This document shows positions 50,966-58,717 of a DNA stretch of 64,000 bases, one piece after another (the first letter of the stretch is position 1; each line of letters starts with the position of its first letter). The position numbers and the translations under genes are program-made. The stretch lies in NCBI RefSeq assembly GCF_042159835.1, contig NZ_JBBVGT010000002.1, positions 372,001 to 436,000 on the forward strand. Reading direction: 5' to 3'. The notes beneath the pieces are model-generated. The model was not told the origin of the DNA. It searched no databases and saw only the letters and a program-made list of their open reading frames with translations. The stretch is from Albibacterium profundi (lineage in GTDB: Bacteria; Bacteroidota; Bacteroidia; Sphingobacteriales; Sphingobacteriaceae).

Positions 50966-51463
50966 TTACCTATTCCCCAACTCGATAACTTCCAGATTTT
51001 GTATCTGATTACCATTAACATCAAAGCGAAGTAAGGTCTGTACCTTGTGCCACCCCTGCTTTCCTGCTGCACCTGGGTTTAGATGCAAACAACTATATTC
51101 CTGATCGTATACTACTTTTAAAATATGAGAATGTCCCGAAATGAAAAGGTCTGGTGGGTTGGCTGACATTAGCTCTCTAATACGCGGCTGATAACGTTTA
51201 GGATAACCACCTATGTGAATCATCAATACGTCAACCTGCTCACAAGAGAAACGATTCTCTTCGGGAAATCGCATTCGAATTTCTTTTCCATCAATATTAC
51301 CATAAACACCTCGTAATGGTTTAAACTGTTCTAAGCGATCCACCAAATCAACTGAGCCAAAATCACCGGCATGCCAAATTTCATCGCATTGCGCAAAATA
51401 CTTAAAAACTGCCTCATCCAAATGCCCATGGGTGTCTGACAACAAACCGATCTTTTTCATCAC
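50966..51463 (-). CDS. YfcE-type metallophosphoesterase
   Basis: 165 residues, with a possible start one codon later. DTHGHLD, GDFGS, GNID and GHSH (FISGHSHILKV) form the binuclear metal site of the MJ0936/YfcE phosphodiesterase family. Cytosolic; the substrate is uncertain, with cyclic or model phosphodiesters known for relatives. It ends 8 bp from the methyltransferase gene on the same strand and forms a run with it. Confidence 0.9.
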   Translation of the reverse strand: MMKKIGLLSDTHGHLDEAVFKYFAQCDEIWHAGDFGSVDLVDRLEQFKPLRGVYGNIDGKEIRMRFPEENRFSCEQVDVLMIHIGGYPKRYQPRIRELMSANPPDLFISGHSHILKVVYDQEYSCLHLNPGAAGKQGWHKVQTLLRFDVNGNQIQNLEVIELGNR

Positions 51464-51470
51464 TCCAACG

Positions 51471-52184
51471 TTAAAAATTGAGAAAAAAATCTTTTAGTAA
51501 TTCAACATACTTAACTGAATATTTCCCTCGTTCTTTGTAAATATAGAATATCTCTTTAAAATAGCTGGACGACTTCCCTTTCGAAAAAAAACTGATGACA
51601 CGAAAAGGCTCTGACTCAGGAAAGGACTGAATAAAAATTTCACGATAGTTGTGCATTCCAGACGCATACCGTAGCCCGATCAGTCTGTTACGTATATCGA
51701 TAGGCCATACGATAACGAACGATCCGTCGTCAGCCAGTACCTGAGCGGATTTCTCAAAAAGTGATTTATAAAATGACAAAGAACCGTGGCGGGACAGCGT
51801 TTTCCGGTTGTCTATATTTTTCAGAGAATCAATAAAAAAGGGAGGATTTGAAACAATGAGGTCATATACACACCTTATCTCCATTTCTCGTACCCCGACA
51901 TGGAATGCATTCATACGTTCAGCAAAAGGCCCATTTCTAAAATTTGCCTGACTACGAACAAATGCTTGCTCATCGATATCGATTGCATCCACAAAAGCTT
52001 GACGGTTACGTTGAGCTAGCATCAAAGCGATCACCCCAGTACCTGTGCCAATATCTAATATTCGCTTCGGTTCACCGTGCTGTAAAGCCGCAAAAGCACC
52101 CAACAATACACCGTCGGTATTGATTCTCATGGCGCAACCTTGTTGATCTACTTCGAATTGCTTGAAACGGAAAATTTCATTCAT
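51471..52184 (-). CDS. trmN6: tRNA1(Val) adenine-37 N6-methyltransferase
   Basis: 237 residues. The SAM loop LDIGTGTG (43-50) and the catalytic NPPF (113-116) that identifies N6-adenine methyltransferases; the start FRFKQFEVDQQGCAMRINTDGVLLGAF matches YfiC/TrmN6. It modifies A37 of tRNA-Val. It lies 22 bp downstream of the metal-operon permease gene and may be read through from it. Confidence 0.88.
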   Translation of the reverse strand: MNEIFRFKQFEVDQQGCAMRINTDGVLLGAFAALQHGEPKRILDIGTGTGVIALMLAQRNRQAFVDAIDIDEQAFVRSQANFRNGPFAERMNAFHVGVREMEIRCVYDLIVSNPPFFIDSLKNIDNRKTLSRHGSLSFYKSLFEKSAQVLADDGSFVIVWPIDIRNRLIGLRYASGMHNYREIFIQSFPESEPFRVISFFSKGKSSSYFKEIFYIYKERGKYSVKYVELLKDFFLNF

Positions 52185-52205
52185 TGCCGCAAAGATAGTC
52201 GATTC

Positions 52206-53102
52206 CTACTTCGAATCAACATTGCTAGTCTCAAGAGGCATATTACGTTCCAGAGTCCCCAGTTTTCTCGAAAGCCTCAGATAGATGAAAACCAAGGCAA
52301 ATAAAACCCCAGTAGTGACCGCCATGGATCCTGCGACAGACACGTCTAAATAGGCAGCGACCAAACCACCAATGATTGCAATAGCAATACCGATAATAAC
52401 GGTGTAGAGTAGCATTTTTTTCAAACTTTCAGTTAGTAGGAATGCAATGGATGGTGGACCAATTAAAAAATTAATAATTAAGATTGCCCCAACGGACTCG
52501 AAAGAAACTACCGTCGTCATCGACACGAAGCCCATTAGCAAATAGTGCCACACGGTTGTTGATATCCCAATAGCGGTGGCAAATGCTGGATCGAAGGCGG
52601 TAAGCGATAATTGCTTAAAAAAGAGATAAATAAAGGCAACTATAACAATAAGCATCCCTCCTAATAGATAAATTGGTCTAGGCCCTATATTTTGTCCACC
52701 GTCGGTAATAAGGGTATCGATGGGCACGTAAGCGATTTCGCCATACAATACACAGTCTTGATCGATGTCAACCTGGTTTGCAAACAAACTTATGAGGATA
52801 ATTCCAATTGCAAACAGAAAAGTAAACGTGACCCCAATAGCGGCATCTCCTTGCACTTTTGCTTTTTTACGCAGATATTCGATCATAAAAGTGGCAACCA
52901 AGCCTAGCGCACCCGCACCAATCAACATGGTAAAAGGTTCGCGGTCTCCGCTAACTAAATATGCAATAACAATCCCTGGCAATACCGCATGGCTAATTGC
53001 ATCGCCGATCATACTCATCCTACGCAAAACTAGGAAACAACCCAGTAGTCCTGCGGAGACTGCAACCAATGCACCTGTTAATATAATCCAAAATAAAACC
53101 AT
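52206..53102 (-). CDS. Metal ABC transporter permease (YtgD/MntD-like)
   Basis: 298 residues, eight or nine membrane helices of the ABC-3 family: LLGCFLVLRRMSMIGDAISHAVLPGIVIA at the start and VSMTTVVSFESVGAILIINFLIGPPSIAFLLT near 212-243. It pairs with the preceding permease-repressor protein to form the channel for Mn, Fe or Zn. Fourth gene of the operon, 3 bp after the previous stop. It has no regulatory tail, unlike its partner. Confidence 0.93.
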   Translation of the reverse strand: MVLFWIILTGALVAVSAGLLGCFLVLRRMSMIGDAISHAVLPGIVIAYLVSGDREPFTMLIGAGALGLVATFMIEYLRKKAKVQGDAAIGVTFTFLFAIGIILISLFANQVDIDQDCVLYGEIAYVPIDTLITDGGQNIGPRPIYLLGGMLIVIVAFIYLFFKQLSLTAFDPAFATAIGISTTVWHYLLMGFVSMTTVVSFESVGAILIINFLIGPPSIAFLLTESLKKMLLYTVIIGIAIAIIGGLVAAYLDVSVAGSMAVTTGVLFALVFIYLRLSRKLGTLERNMPLETSNVDSK

Positions 53103-53105
53103 TCG

Positions 53106-54407
53106 TTAGTCTTTAATACGAGGTATAACCGATTCATGAGGATCTCGTTCTGGGTACCCCAACTGAACTTCTAATTCTTCTTCCATTTCAGGCGTTAACA
53201 TGTGTTCAATCATTTCAGCGCTTTCATGTACTTGATGAGGAGGAACTTTCGCATAGCGCGCTAAATATAGTTCCCATAAGCGATGCAATCGTACGATCCT
53301 AACCGCTTCCTTATACCCTTTGTCACTCAATTTTCGTTTGCTTCCGCTTCTTTTTATCAGTAAACCATGCTTAACTAAACGTTTAATAGCCAATTTTAAA
53401 CGGGGTTCATCAAGTTGTCGAACATCTAATAGATCGGCTTCGTCGTATGCTCTTGAAAAATCGTCAGACGGTTCGCCTAATTGATAGAAAATTTTCAATA
53501 CATTCTGATTATCTGCAAGCTGCATAGCTCTTTTTCGCTGCAGTTGTTTAAAAATGTACCCTTTCTGAGGGGCGAAAAAGAAGGAGATAAAAGCGATTAC
53601 AGACGAAGTAATGACCATCCACGGGCCCGTTGGCATTGAAGGTGCTAGGTAAGATATTAATGCGCCAAAAAAACCAGAAAGTGCACCGAAGACCGCTGCA
53701 AGAAGCACAATCTTCTTCAGATTATCAGACCAAAATCTAGCCGCCGCAGCTGGCGTAATTAGCATCGCGGCCATAAGTACAACTCCGACAGCCGTTATTC
53801 CCGCTACGACCGCTAACACAGTCAACGTTGATAGCAGTAAGTCCAGCCGCCCTACTGGAACGCCAATTGTTTTTGCGTATGAATCGTTAAATGCAATCAA
53901 GGCAAACTCTTTGAAAAAAGCAAGCACAACAATAACGAGTATACAGCCTATCAGCGAAAACACAAGAACATCCGTACCAATCAAAGCTGCTGCATTACCG
54001 AAAATAAAGCTTTCCAATCCAGTTTGGGATGCGCTGCCATGATGCTGAATATAGGTTAACATAACAATACCTAAACCGAACATTACGCTTAGTACAATAC
54101 TTATAGCTGCATCTTTCTTAATTTTCGATTTTGTAACAATCAGATCAATAAATATCAAAGCCAACCAACCCGATGCAAATGCGCCGATAATCAACGATGG
54201 TATATCTTTACTGCCAGAGAAAAGAAAGGCAAAACAGATACCTGGCAGAACTGAATGAGAAACGGCATCTCCAATCAAAGCTTTCTTTTTCAAGACAATA
54301 AACACCCCAACAATCGCTGAACTTGCAGCCAGAAGCATGGATCCAAGCACCACATAGCGGATATTAGGATCTGAAAAAGAAAGAAATTCGATGATCGATT
54401 GAATCAT
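53106..54407 (-). CDS. Metal ABC permease fused to a DtxR/MntR-like repressor domain (YtgCR-like)
   Basis: 433 residues. Residues 1-280 are an ABC-3 permease (VFIVLKKKALIGDAVSHSVLPG). Residues about 295-433 are a DtxR-type winged helix and dimerization domain: LKLAIKRLVKHGLLIKRSG and HRLWELYLARY with His375 and Glu379, then HESAEMIEHM with Glu398, Glu401 and His402. These align with the MntR/DtxR metal ligands (MntR His77, Glu99, Glu102, His103). The N-terminal ligands of MntR (Asp8, Glu11) are replaced by Asn302 and Lys305. Start overlaps the ATPase stop by 1 bp. In chlamydial YtgCR a fusion of this kind is cut to release a repressor; whether that occurs here is unknown. Confidence 0.93.
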   Translation of the reverse strand: MIQSIIEFLSFSDPNIRYVVLGSMLLAASSAIVGVFIVLKKKALIGDAVSHSVLPGICFAFLFSGSKDIPSLIIGAFASGWLALIFIDLIVTKSKIKKDAAISIVLSVMFGLGIVMLTYIQHHGSASQTGLESFIFGNAAALIGTDVLVFSLIGCILVIVVLAFFKEFALIAFNDSYAKTIGVPVGRLDLLLSTLTVLAVVAGITAVGVVLMAAMLITPAAAARFWSDNLKKIVLLAAVFGALSGFFGALISYLAPSMPTGPWMVITSSVIAFISFFFAPQKGYIFKQLQRKRAMQLADNQNVLKIFYQLGEPSDDFSRAYDEADLLDVRQLDEPRLKLAIKRLVKHGLLIKRSGSKRKLSDKGYKEAVRIVRLHRLWELYLARYAKVPPHQVHESAEMIEHMLTPEMEEELEVQLGYPERDPHESVIPRIKD

Positions 54408-55189
54408 TACACCTCCTTATCAGTATAACTTGAATGTGCTAACATCGTTCGAACATCTGAAAGCAAGGTCAGCTTACCACCATAGGCTTTCTGGATGTTT
54501 TTTTCTGTAAACACCTGCTCGGTTTCTCCGGCAGCAATCAGATTTACATTCAATAAGACTGTCCAATCAAAATATTTTCTTACAGATTGCAAATCATGAT
54601 GCACGACCATCAAGGTTTTATTATTGGCGGCCATATTTCGGAGCAAGCTGATAATTGTTTCTTCTGTGGCAGCGTCAACACCTGCAAATGGTTCATCCAG
54701 CAAATAAAAATCGGCCTGCTGTGCCAGTGCACGAGCGATAAAAACGCGTTGTTGCTGTCCACCTGAAAGCTGTGAAATTTGCCTCTTAGAAAACTCTGAC
54801 ATCCCCACCTGCTCAAGACAGTCATTCACAATTTCCTTATCACGGGCGCCTGGTTTTTTTAGCAAGCCGAGCTGTCCATATCGCCCCATCATAACAACAT
54901 CGTAAACAGAAGCAGGAAAGTCCCAGTCGACCGACTCACGCTGCGGCACATAGCTTACACGATGTCGGACTTCGTTTAGTTCGCTACCAAAGATTTCAAC
55001 TGAGCCATTAGAAAGCGGCAGTATGTCCATAATGGATTTGAGCAACGTTGATTTCCCTGCACCGTTGGGCCCGACTATCCCAACAATTTTACCTTCGGGG
55101 ACCCGAAAGTCGACTCCCCACAACACGGGCTTTTGCGTATAACCCACCGTTAGATTATTAACTTTTAAAACTATTTTTTCATCGTTCAT
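54407..55189 (-). CDS. Metal ABC transporter ATPase subunit (YtgB/MntB-like)
   Basis: 260 residues. Walker A GPNGAGKST near 39-47, signature LSGGQQQRVFIARAL near 141-155, Walker B FYLLDEPFAGVD near 161-172, and the switch His in LMVVHHDL near 199. It powers metal import from the cytosolic side. It overlaps the binding-protein gene by 4 bp and the fusion permease by 1 bp, so it is tightly coupled in the operon. Confidence 0.95.
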   Translation of the reverse strand: MNDEKIVLKVNNLTVGYTQKPVLWGVDFRVPEGKIVGIVGPNGAGKSTLLKSIMDILPLSNGSVEIFGSELNEVRHRVSYVPQRESVDWDFPASVYDVVMMGRYGQLGLLKKPGARDKEIVNDCLEQVGMSEFSKRQISQLSGGQQQRVFIARALAQQADFYLLDEPFAGVDAATEETIISLLRNMAANNKTLMVVHHDLQSVRKYFDWTVLLNVNLIAAGETEQVFTEKNIQKAYGGKLTLLSDVRTMLAHSSYTDKEV

Positions 55190-56109
55190 TTTAGCCCCTT
55201 TACAATTGTTTGAATGTTATTTCTCATCATCCCAATATAAGTTCCTTCAGGTTGTCCCTCCTCACCCAAAGCATCCGTATAAAGGGTGCCTCCTATCGAA
55301 ACTTGCCCACCGCGTTCTCGCACACCGGCAATCACTGCTTCAAGGGACCTAGACGATACCGAAGTTTCTACAAATACAGCCGTTATATCACGATCAATAA
55401 TTGTTTTCACTAAGTCTGAAACATCCTTCAATCCGAAATCCGAAAGTGTGGATATTCCTTGCAATCCTCTCACCTCTATACCATAAGCAGCACCAAAGTA
55501 ATTGAATGCGTCGTGTGAGGTTATTAACACCCTTTTTTCAGGCTCAATTAAATCAACCTGCTGACGAATGAATTGGTCAAGTTTGTCAAGTTCTTTCAAA
55601 TACGCATCCGCATTAATACGGAAATAGTATGCGTGCGACGGTAATTTTTCCGATAATTTCAAGCAGGCCGTTTCTACAATATTTTTCCAAATATGAACAT
55701 CAAACCAAATGTGTGGGTCAGGGACCGATTTATTCGTGTCGACATAACGGATTTGTTGAGGCGATACATGATCTGCAAGAGCCATCACATTCTTCGTTCT
55801 ACCCAATTTATCAAGGACCTCTCCTAGCTTACCTTCCAAATGCAAACCCTGATAAAAGATAAGATCAGCATCTAATAGCTTTTTTAGGTCGCCGATGCTT
55901 GCTTTATATAGATGTGGATCAATTCCGGCGCCCATTAATGACTCCACGCGAACGGAGTCCTTTACGATATGCTTGATGGCATCCGCCAGTAGATTAGTCG
56001 TGACAACGACCATAGGGCGACTGTCATCTACTACATCTTTATGGCTGCGCGAATCGCAGGAAATCAATAAGACTAAGAACGTTATGAATAAAATTCGCAT
56101 GAATGTCAT
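55186..56109 (-). CDS. Metal-binding lipoprotein of the TroA/YtgA type (ABC transporter)
   Basis: 307 residues, or 304 if the ATG at 56100 is used; that gives MRILFITF and a leader of about 17 nt from the predicted transcription start. Lipobox LLISCDSR (Cys18). The four metal ligands of the TroA family are in place: His66 (DPHLYKAS), His133 (DPHIWFDV), His199 (ITSHDAFNYFG) and Asp279 (LYTDALG). The three-His/one-Asp set suits zinc or manganese. First gene of the operon; it delivers metal to the two permeases. Confidence 0.93.
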   Translation of the reverse strand: MTFMRILFITFLVLLISCDSRSHKDVVDDSRPMVVVTTNLLADAIKHIVKDSVRVESLMGAGIDPHLYKASIGDLKKLLDADLIFYQGLHLEGKLGEVLDKLGRTKNVMALADHVSPQQIRYVDTNKSVPDPHIWFDVHIWKNIVETACLKLSEKLPSHAYYFRINADAYLKELDKLDQFIRQQVDLIEPEKRVLITSHDAFNYFGAAYGIEVRGLQGISTLSDFGLKDVSDLVKTIIDRDITAVFVETSVSSRSLEAVIAGVRERGGQVSIGGTLYTDALGEEGQPEGTYIGMMRNNIQTIVKGLK

Positions 56110-56122
56110 TGAGTTAACACTG

Positions 56123-56154
56123 CAAAACTAATTTATTTAGATCAATCTAACAAA
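56123..56154 (-). promoter_or_regulatory. Metal-operon promoter
   Basis: On the minus strand TTTG (56151-56154), a 20-bp spacer, then TAGTTTTG (56123-56130), an exact TAnnTTTG. The expected start of transcription is about 56117, 8-17 bp before the candidate ATGs. Confidence 0.75.
56137..56150. promoter_or_regulatory. DtxR/MntR-like operator inside the promoter spacer
   Basis: TTAGATCAATCTAA is a perfect 6-2-6 inverted repeat and fills the part of the spacer next to the -33 element. It resembles the operators of MntR and SirR-type repressors (TTTAG...CTAA). Binding would block the promoter. Confidence 0.65.
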
Positions 56155-56232
56155 TAAACTAAATAAAAAACATCCGTTTGAAATCGTGATTTTCTTTAAA
56201 ATTCACTTTCTTTACGGCACCAAAGCCTCTTT

Positions 56233-57660
56233 ATGGAACAAATAGCAAACTTTTTAAACGGTATTATTTGGAGCGATGCTCTTGTTTTTCTTTGTGTAGC
56301 GATAGGTCTTTACTTCACATTTGCAATGAAGTTTATGCAGTTCAGGTACATCCGAGAGATGATCAGACTCCTCTTGAATGGCAAAGCTTCTGCTAAAGGA
56401 GTCTCGTCTTTCCAAGCTTTTACGATTGCCATCTCAGGTCGGGTAGGAACAGGGAACATCATTGGTGTAGCCACGGCTATTGCCATGGGCGGTCCGGGAG
56501 CAATTTTTTGGATGTGGGCAATAGCTTTGTTAGGTGCTTGTTCTGCATATATGGAAGCAACTTTGGGCCAAATATACAAAACCGTGAAAGATGGTCAATT
56601 TCGTGGTGGCCCGGCGTACTATATCGAAAAAGGACTGGGTGTAAAATGGTATGCCATACTCTTTTGCATCGCAACAATTTTGAGTACAGCCCTATTTCTA
56701 CCGGGTGTTCAGAGCAATAGTATCTCATCCAGTATGAACAATGCGTTCGACATTCCTGTAGAGATGACGGGAGCTGTAGTCACATTATTGTTAGGTTTAA
56801 TTGTCTTTGGCGGCGTAAAAAGAATCGGAAAAGTAGCTGAAATAGTCGTACCCTTTATGGCAGGCGCATATGTTCTCATGGCCGTTGTGATTGTGATCTT
56901 GAATATTCGAGAAGTACCTTATGTATTTGGATTAATATTCAGGTCAGCCTTCGACTTAGAGCCCCTCTTTGGAGGAGTTTTTGGCATGGCGATTTCTTGG
57001 GGTGTAAAACGGGGTCTTTACTCAAACGAAGCAGGTCAAGGTACCGCACCGCATGCAGCTTCTGCCGCTGAAGTTAGCCACCCCGCGAAACAAGGGTTGG
57101 TACAAGCTTTTTCGGTATATATCGATACAATCTTTGTTTGTACCGCGACTGCATTAATGATTATTTTCTCTAATCAATACCATGTCAATAATCCTGAAGG
57201 AGGATTTATCATTGACCATAACCCCGGAGTGGACGCAACCGGCTTTACGCAAGCAGCCATAAGTACCCATTTTCCTGCGATCGGTCATGGTTTTGTGGCA
57301 GTGGCTTTATTGTTTTTTGCTTTCACCACCATTATGGCATACTATTATATCGCCGAAACAAATTTAAGTTACCTGCAGCCTAAAAAAACGAATAAGTGGT
57401 GGCTCTGGACGCTCCGGATCGGTTTGCTAGCTGCAACGTTCTATGGATCGGTGAAATCGGCTCAATTAGCTTGGACCTTTGGTGACATTGGCGTAGGCCT
57501 AATGGCTTGGCTCAACTTGATCGCGATCTTCCTATTAAGGAAACCTGCTCTGATAGCCTTTAAAGATTATAAAGAACAAAGAAAACAAGGAAAAGACCCT
57601 GTTTTCAATGCTAAAAAATTAGGTATTAAAAATACGGAAGTGTGGGGTGATGATACATAA
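56233..57660 (+). CDS. Sodium/alanine (AGCS family) symporter
   Basis: 475 residues, about ten membrane helices. TIAISGRVGTGNIIGVATAIAMGGPGAIFWMW and VKRGLYSNEAGQGTAPHAASAAEVSHPAKQGLVQAF are the two family signatures, both intact. It imports alanine or glycine with Na+ across the inner membrane. Divergent from the metal operon, with a 123-bp gap that holds the operon promoter; the symporter itself shows no sign of metal control. Confidence 0.95.
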   Translation: MEQIANFLNGIIWSDALVFLCVAIGLYFTFAMKFMQFRYIREMIRLLLNGKASAKGVSSFQAFTIAISGRVGTGNIIGVATAIAMGGPGAIFWMWAIALLGACSAYMEATLGQIYKTVKDGQFRGGPAYYIEKGLGVKWYAILFCIATILSTALFLPGVQSNSISSSMNNAFDIPVEMTGAVVTLLLGLIVFGGVKRIGKVAEIVVPFMAGAYVLMAVVIVILNIREVPYVFGLIFRSAFDLEPLFGGVFGMAISWGVKRGLYSNEAGQGTAPHAASAAEVSHPAKQGLVQAFSVYIDTIFVCTATALMIIFSNQYHVNNPEGGFIIDHNPGVDATGFTQAAISTHFPAIGHGFVAVALLFFAFTTIMAYYYIAETNLSYLQPKKTNKWWLWTLRIGLLAATFYGSVKSAQLAWTFGDIGVGLMAWLNLIAIFLLRKPALIAFKDYKEQRKQGKDPVFNAKKLGIKNTEVWGDDT

Positions 57661-57661
57661 A

Positions 57662-57784
57662 TCAACACCCTGTTTGTCCTAATAGCCAGTAAACAATCAC
57701 AAAAACGATAATCGTACCGAAACAGCCGCCGCCCCATTTCCATGCAGCGACACCTGCTATTACTGTTTTGAGCCAGTTTTGCAT
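57662..57784 (-). CDS. Small membrane protein of 40 residues
   Basis: Begins MQNWLKTVIAGVAAWKWGGG; residues about 22-35 (FGTIIVFVIVYWLL) form one hydrophobic segment, and it ends GQTGC. Basic and aromatic residues precede the helix and a Cys sits at each end of it (Cys21, Cys40). A TATTTTTG -7 box lies at 57831-57838, 47 bp upstream. It overlaps no other gene. Function unknown; the size and shape match the small bioactive or regulatory membrane proteins commonly missed by annotation. Confidence 0.6.
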   Translation of the reverse strand: MQNWLKTVIAGVAAWKWGGGCFGTIIVFVIVYWLLGQTGC

Positions 57785-57830
57785 AATAATAGTTTAGTTC
57801 TAAATAAAATTTATTAATACATCTATAACA

Positions 57831-57838
57831 CAAAAATA
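57831..57838 (-). promoter_or_regulatory. -7 box of the 40-residue membrane protein gene
   Basis: TATTTTTG on the minus strand, 46 bp from the ATG. No fully spaced -33 element; a TTG 17 bp upstream is the nearest. Confidence 0.4.
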
Positions 57839-57880
57839 TTTAGATTGTTTCAGGGCAAGCTGTGACTCACATGAAAATCA

Positions 57881-57932
57881 GTACTTATAAAAAAGGCAGT
57901 AAACGCTCGTTTACTGCCTTTTTTATAAGTAC
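57881..57932. terminator. Bidirectional terminator with a perfect 25-bp stem
   Basis: Left arm 57881-57905 and right arm 57908-57932 are exact reverse complements around CT. The core AAAAAAGGCAGTAAACG/CGTTTACTGCCTTTTTT has A and T runs on both sides. It ends 9 bp from the DUF1080 stop and insulates the small membrane protein gene. Confidence 0.9.
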
Positions 57933-57940
57933 GATGGCTA

Positions 57941-58687
57941 CTAAAGTTCCCTTATTTTAATATTTTTAAAATAAGCCTTTTTGCCATGATCCTGCAAAGC
58001 GATCTTACCTTTTTTTACAGACGCATAATCAGGAAAGTCCTTCCATTTACCTTCTTCTTTTTCTCTATTCCACTCTTCAGTCCCGACTTCAAAATCCACG
58101 ATTTTCTCGCCATTCAACCAATGTTCAACATGACCATCGTCATAAACGATTTTACTGCTGTTCCATTCACCGATTGGATTTACCTTCTTCTTATCATTAG
58201 CTAGATTCATCGCGTAATCGGCACCAGTTTTTTGCCATTCCTCCAATTCTCCAGGCCAACCTTCATCATCGATCATCTGATATTCCGGGCCTGTTTCATA
58301 AGGACCTTTGTATTTCGGATCTTCGACAACATGGTACATCACACCGCTATTACTACCGGCTTCCAATTTCCACTCCCATACTAGCTCGAAATTATCGAAT
58401 TCTCGATCCGTAACAATATCTCCACCTGTATCGTGTTCGGCTGCACCCAAACAAACTAATGCACCGTCTTCGATAATCCAATTGTCAACAGGCTCCGTTT
58501 TATTATACCCATGCCAACCTGCTAGAGATTCTCCATCAAAAAGCGAGATCCACTCACTTTCTGCGTCCAACTCGACACTATCCGTCTGTGCACTTTCGTT
58601 TGTTTGGGCCGATTGATTGTTGCATGCCGAAAAACCAACGACAGCAGCGATTAAGCCAGTAGCTATAAGTTCTCTTTTCATCTTCAT
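57941..58687 (-). CDS. DUF1080 lipoprotein (3-keto-disaccharide hydrolase family)
   Basis: 248 residues; lipobox GFSACNNQ with Cys22. A single DUF1080 beta-sandwich: WISLFDGESLAGWHGY near 46-61, WKLEAGSNSGVMYHV near 110-124, GPEYQMIDDEG near 137-147, and KIVYDDGHVEHWLNGEKIVDFEV near 178-200, ending KGKIALQDHGKKAYFKNIKIREL. The fold is laminarin-like; the family was named for hydrolysis of 3-keto sugars. Periplasmic. Downstream of, and 30 bp from, the HEAT/DUF1080 gene. Confidence 0.88.
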   Translation of the reverse strand: MKMKRELIATGLIAAVVGFSACNNQSAQTNESAQTDSVELDAESEWISLFDGESLAGWHGYNKTEPVDNWIIEDGALVCLGAAEHDTGGDIVTDREFDNFELVWEWKLEAGSNSGVMYHVVEDPKYKGPYETGPEYQMIDDEGWPGELEEWQKTGADYAMNLANDKKKVNPIGEWNSSKIVYDDGHVEHWLNGEKIVDFEVGTEEWNREKEEGKWKDFPDYASVKKGKIALQDHGKKAYFKNIKIREL

Positions 58688-58717
58688 CGTTATACGTTAT
58701 TTCACTTTTAATTTATC

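Noticed and set aside
56508..56728. Open frames on both strands inside the AGCS symporter gene
   Set aside because: The symporter frame has both family signatures across this stretch; the others are shadows.
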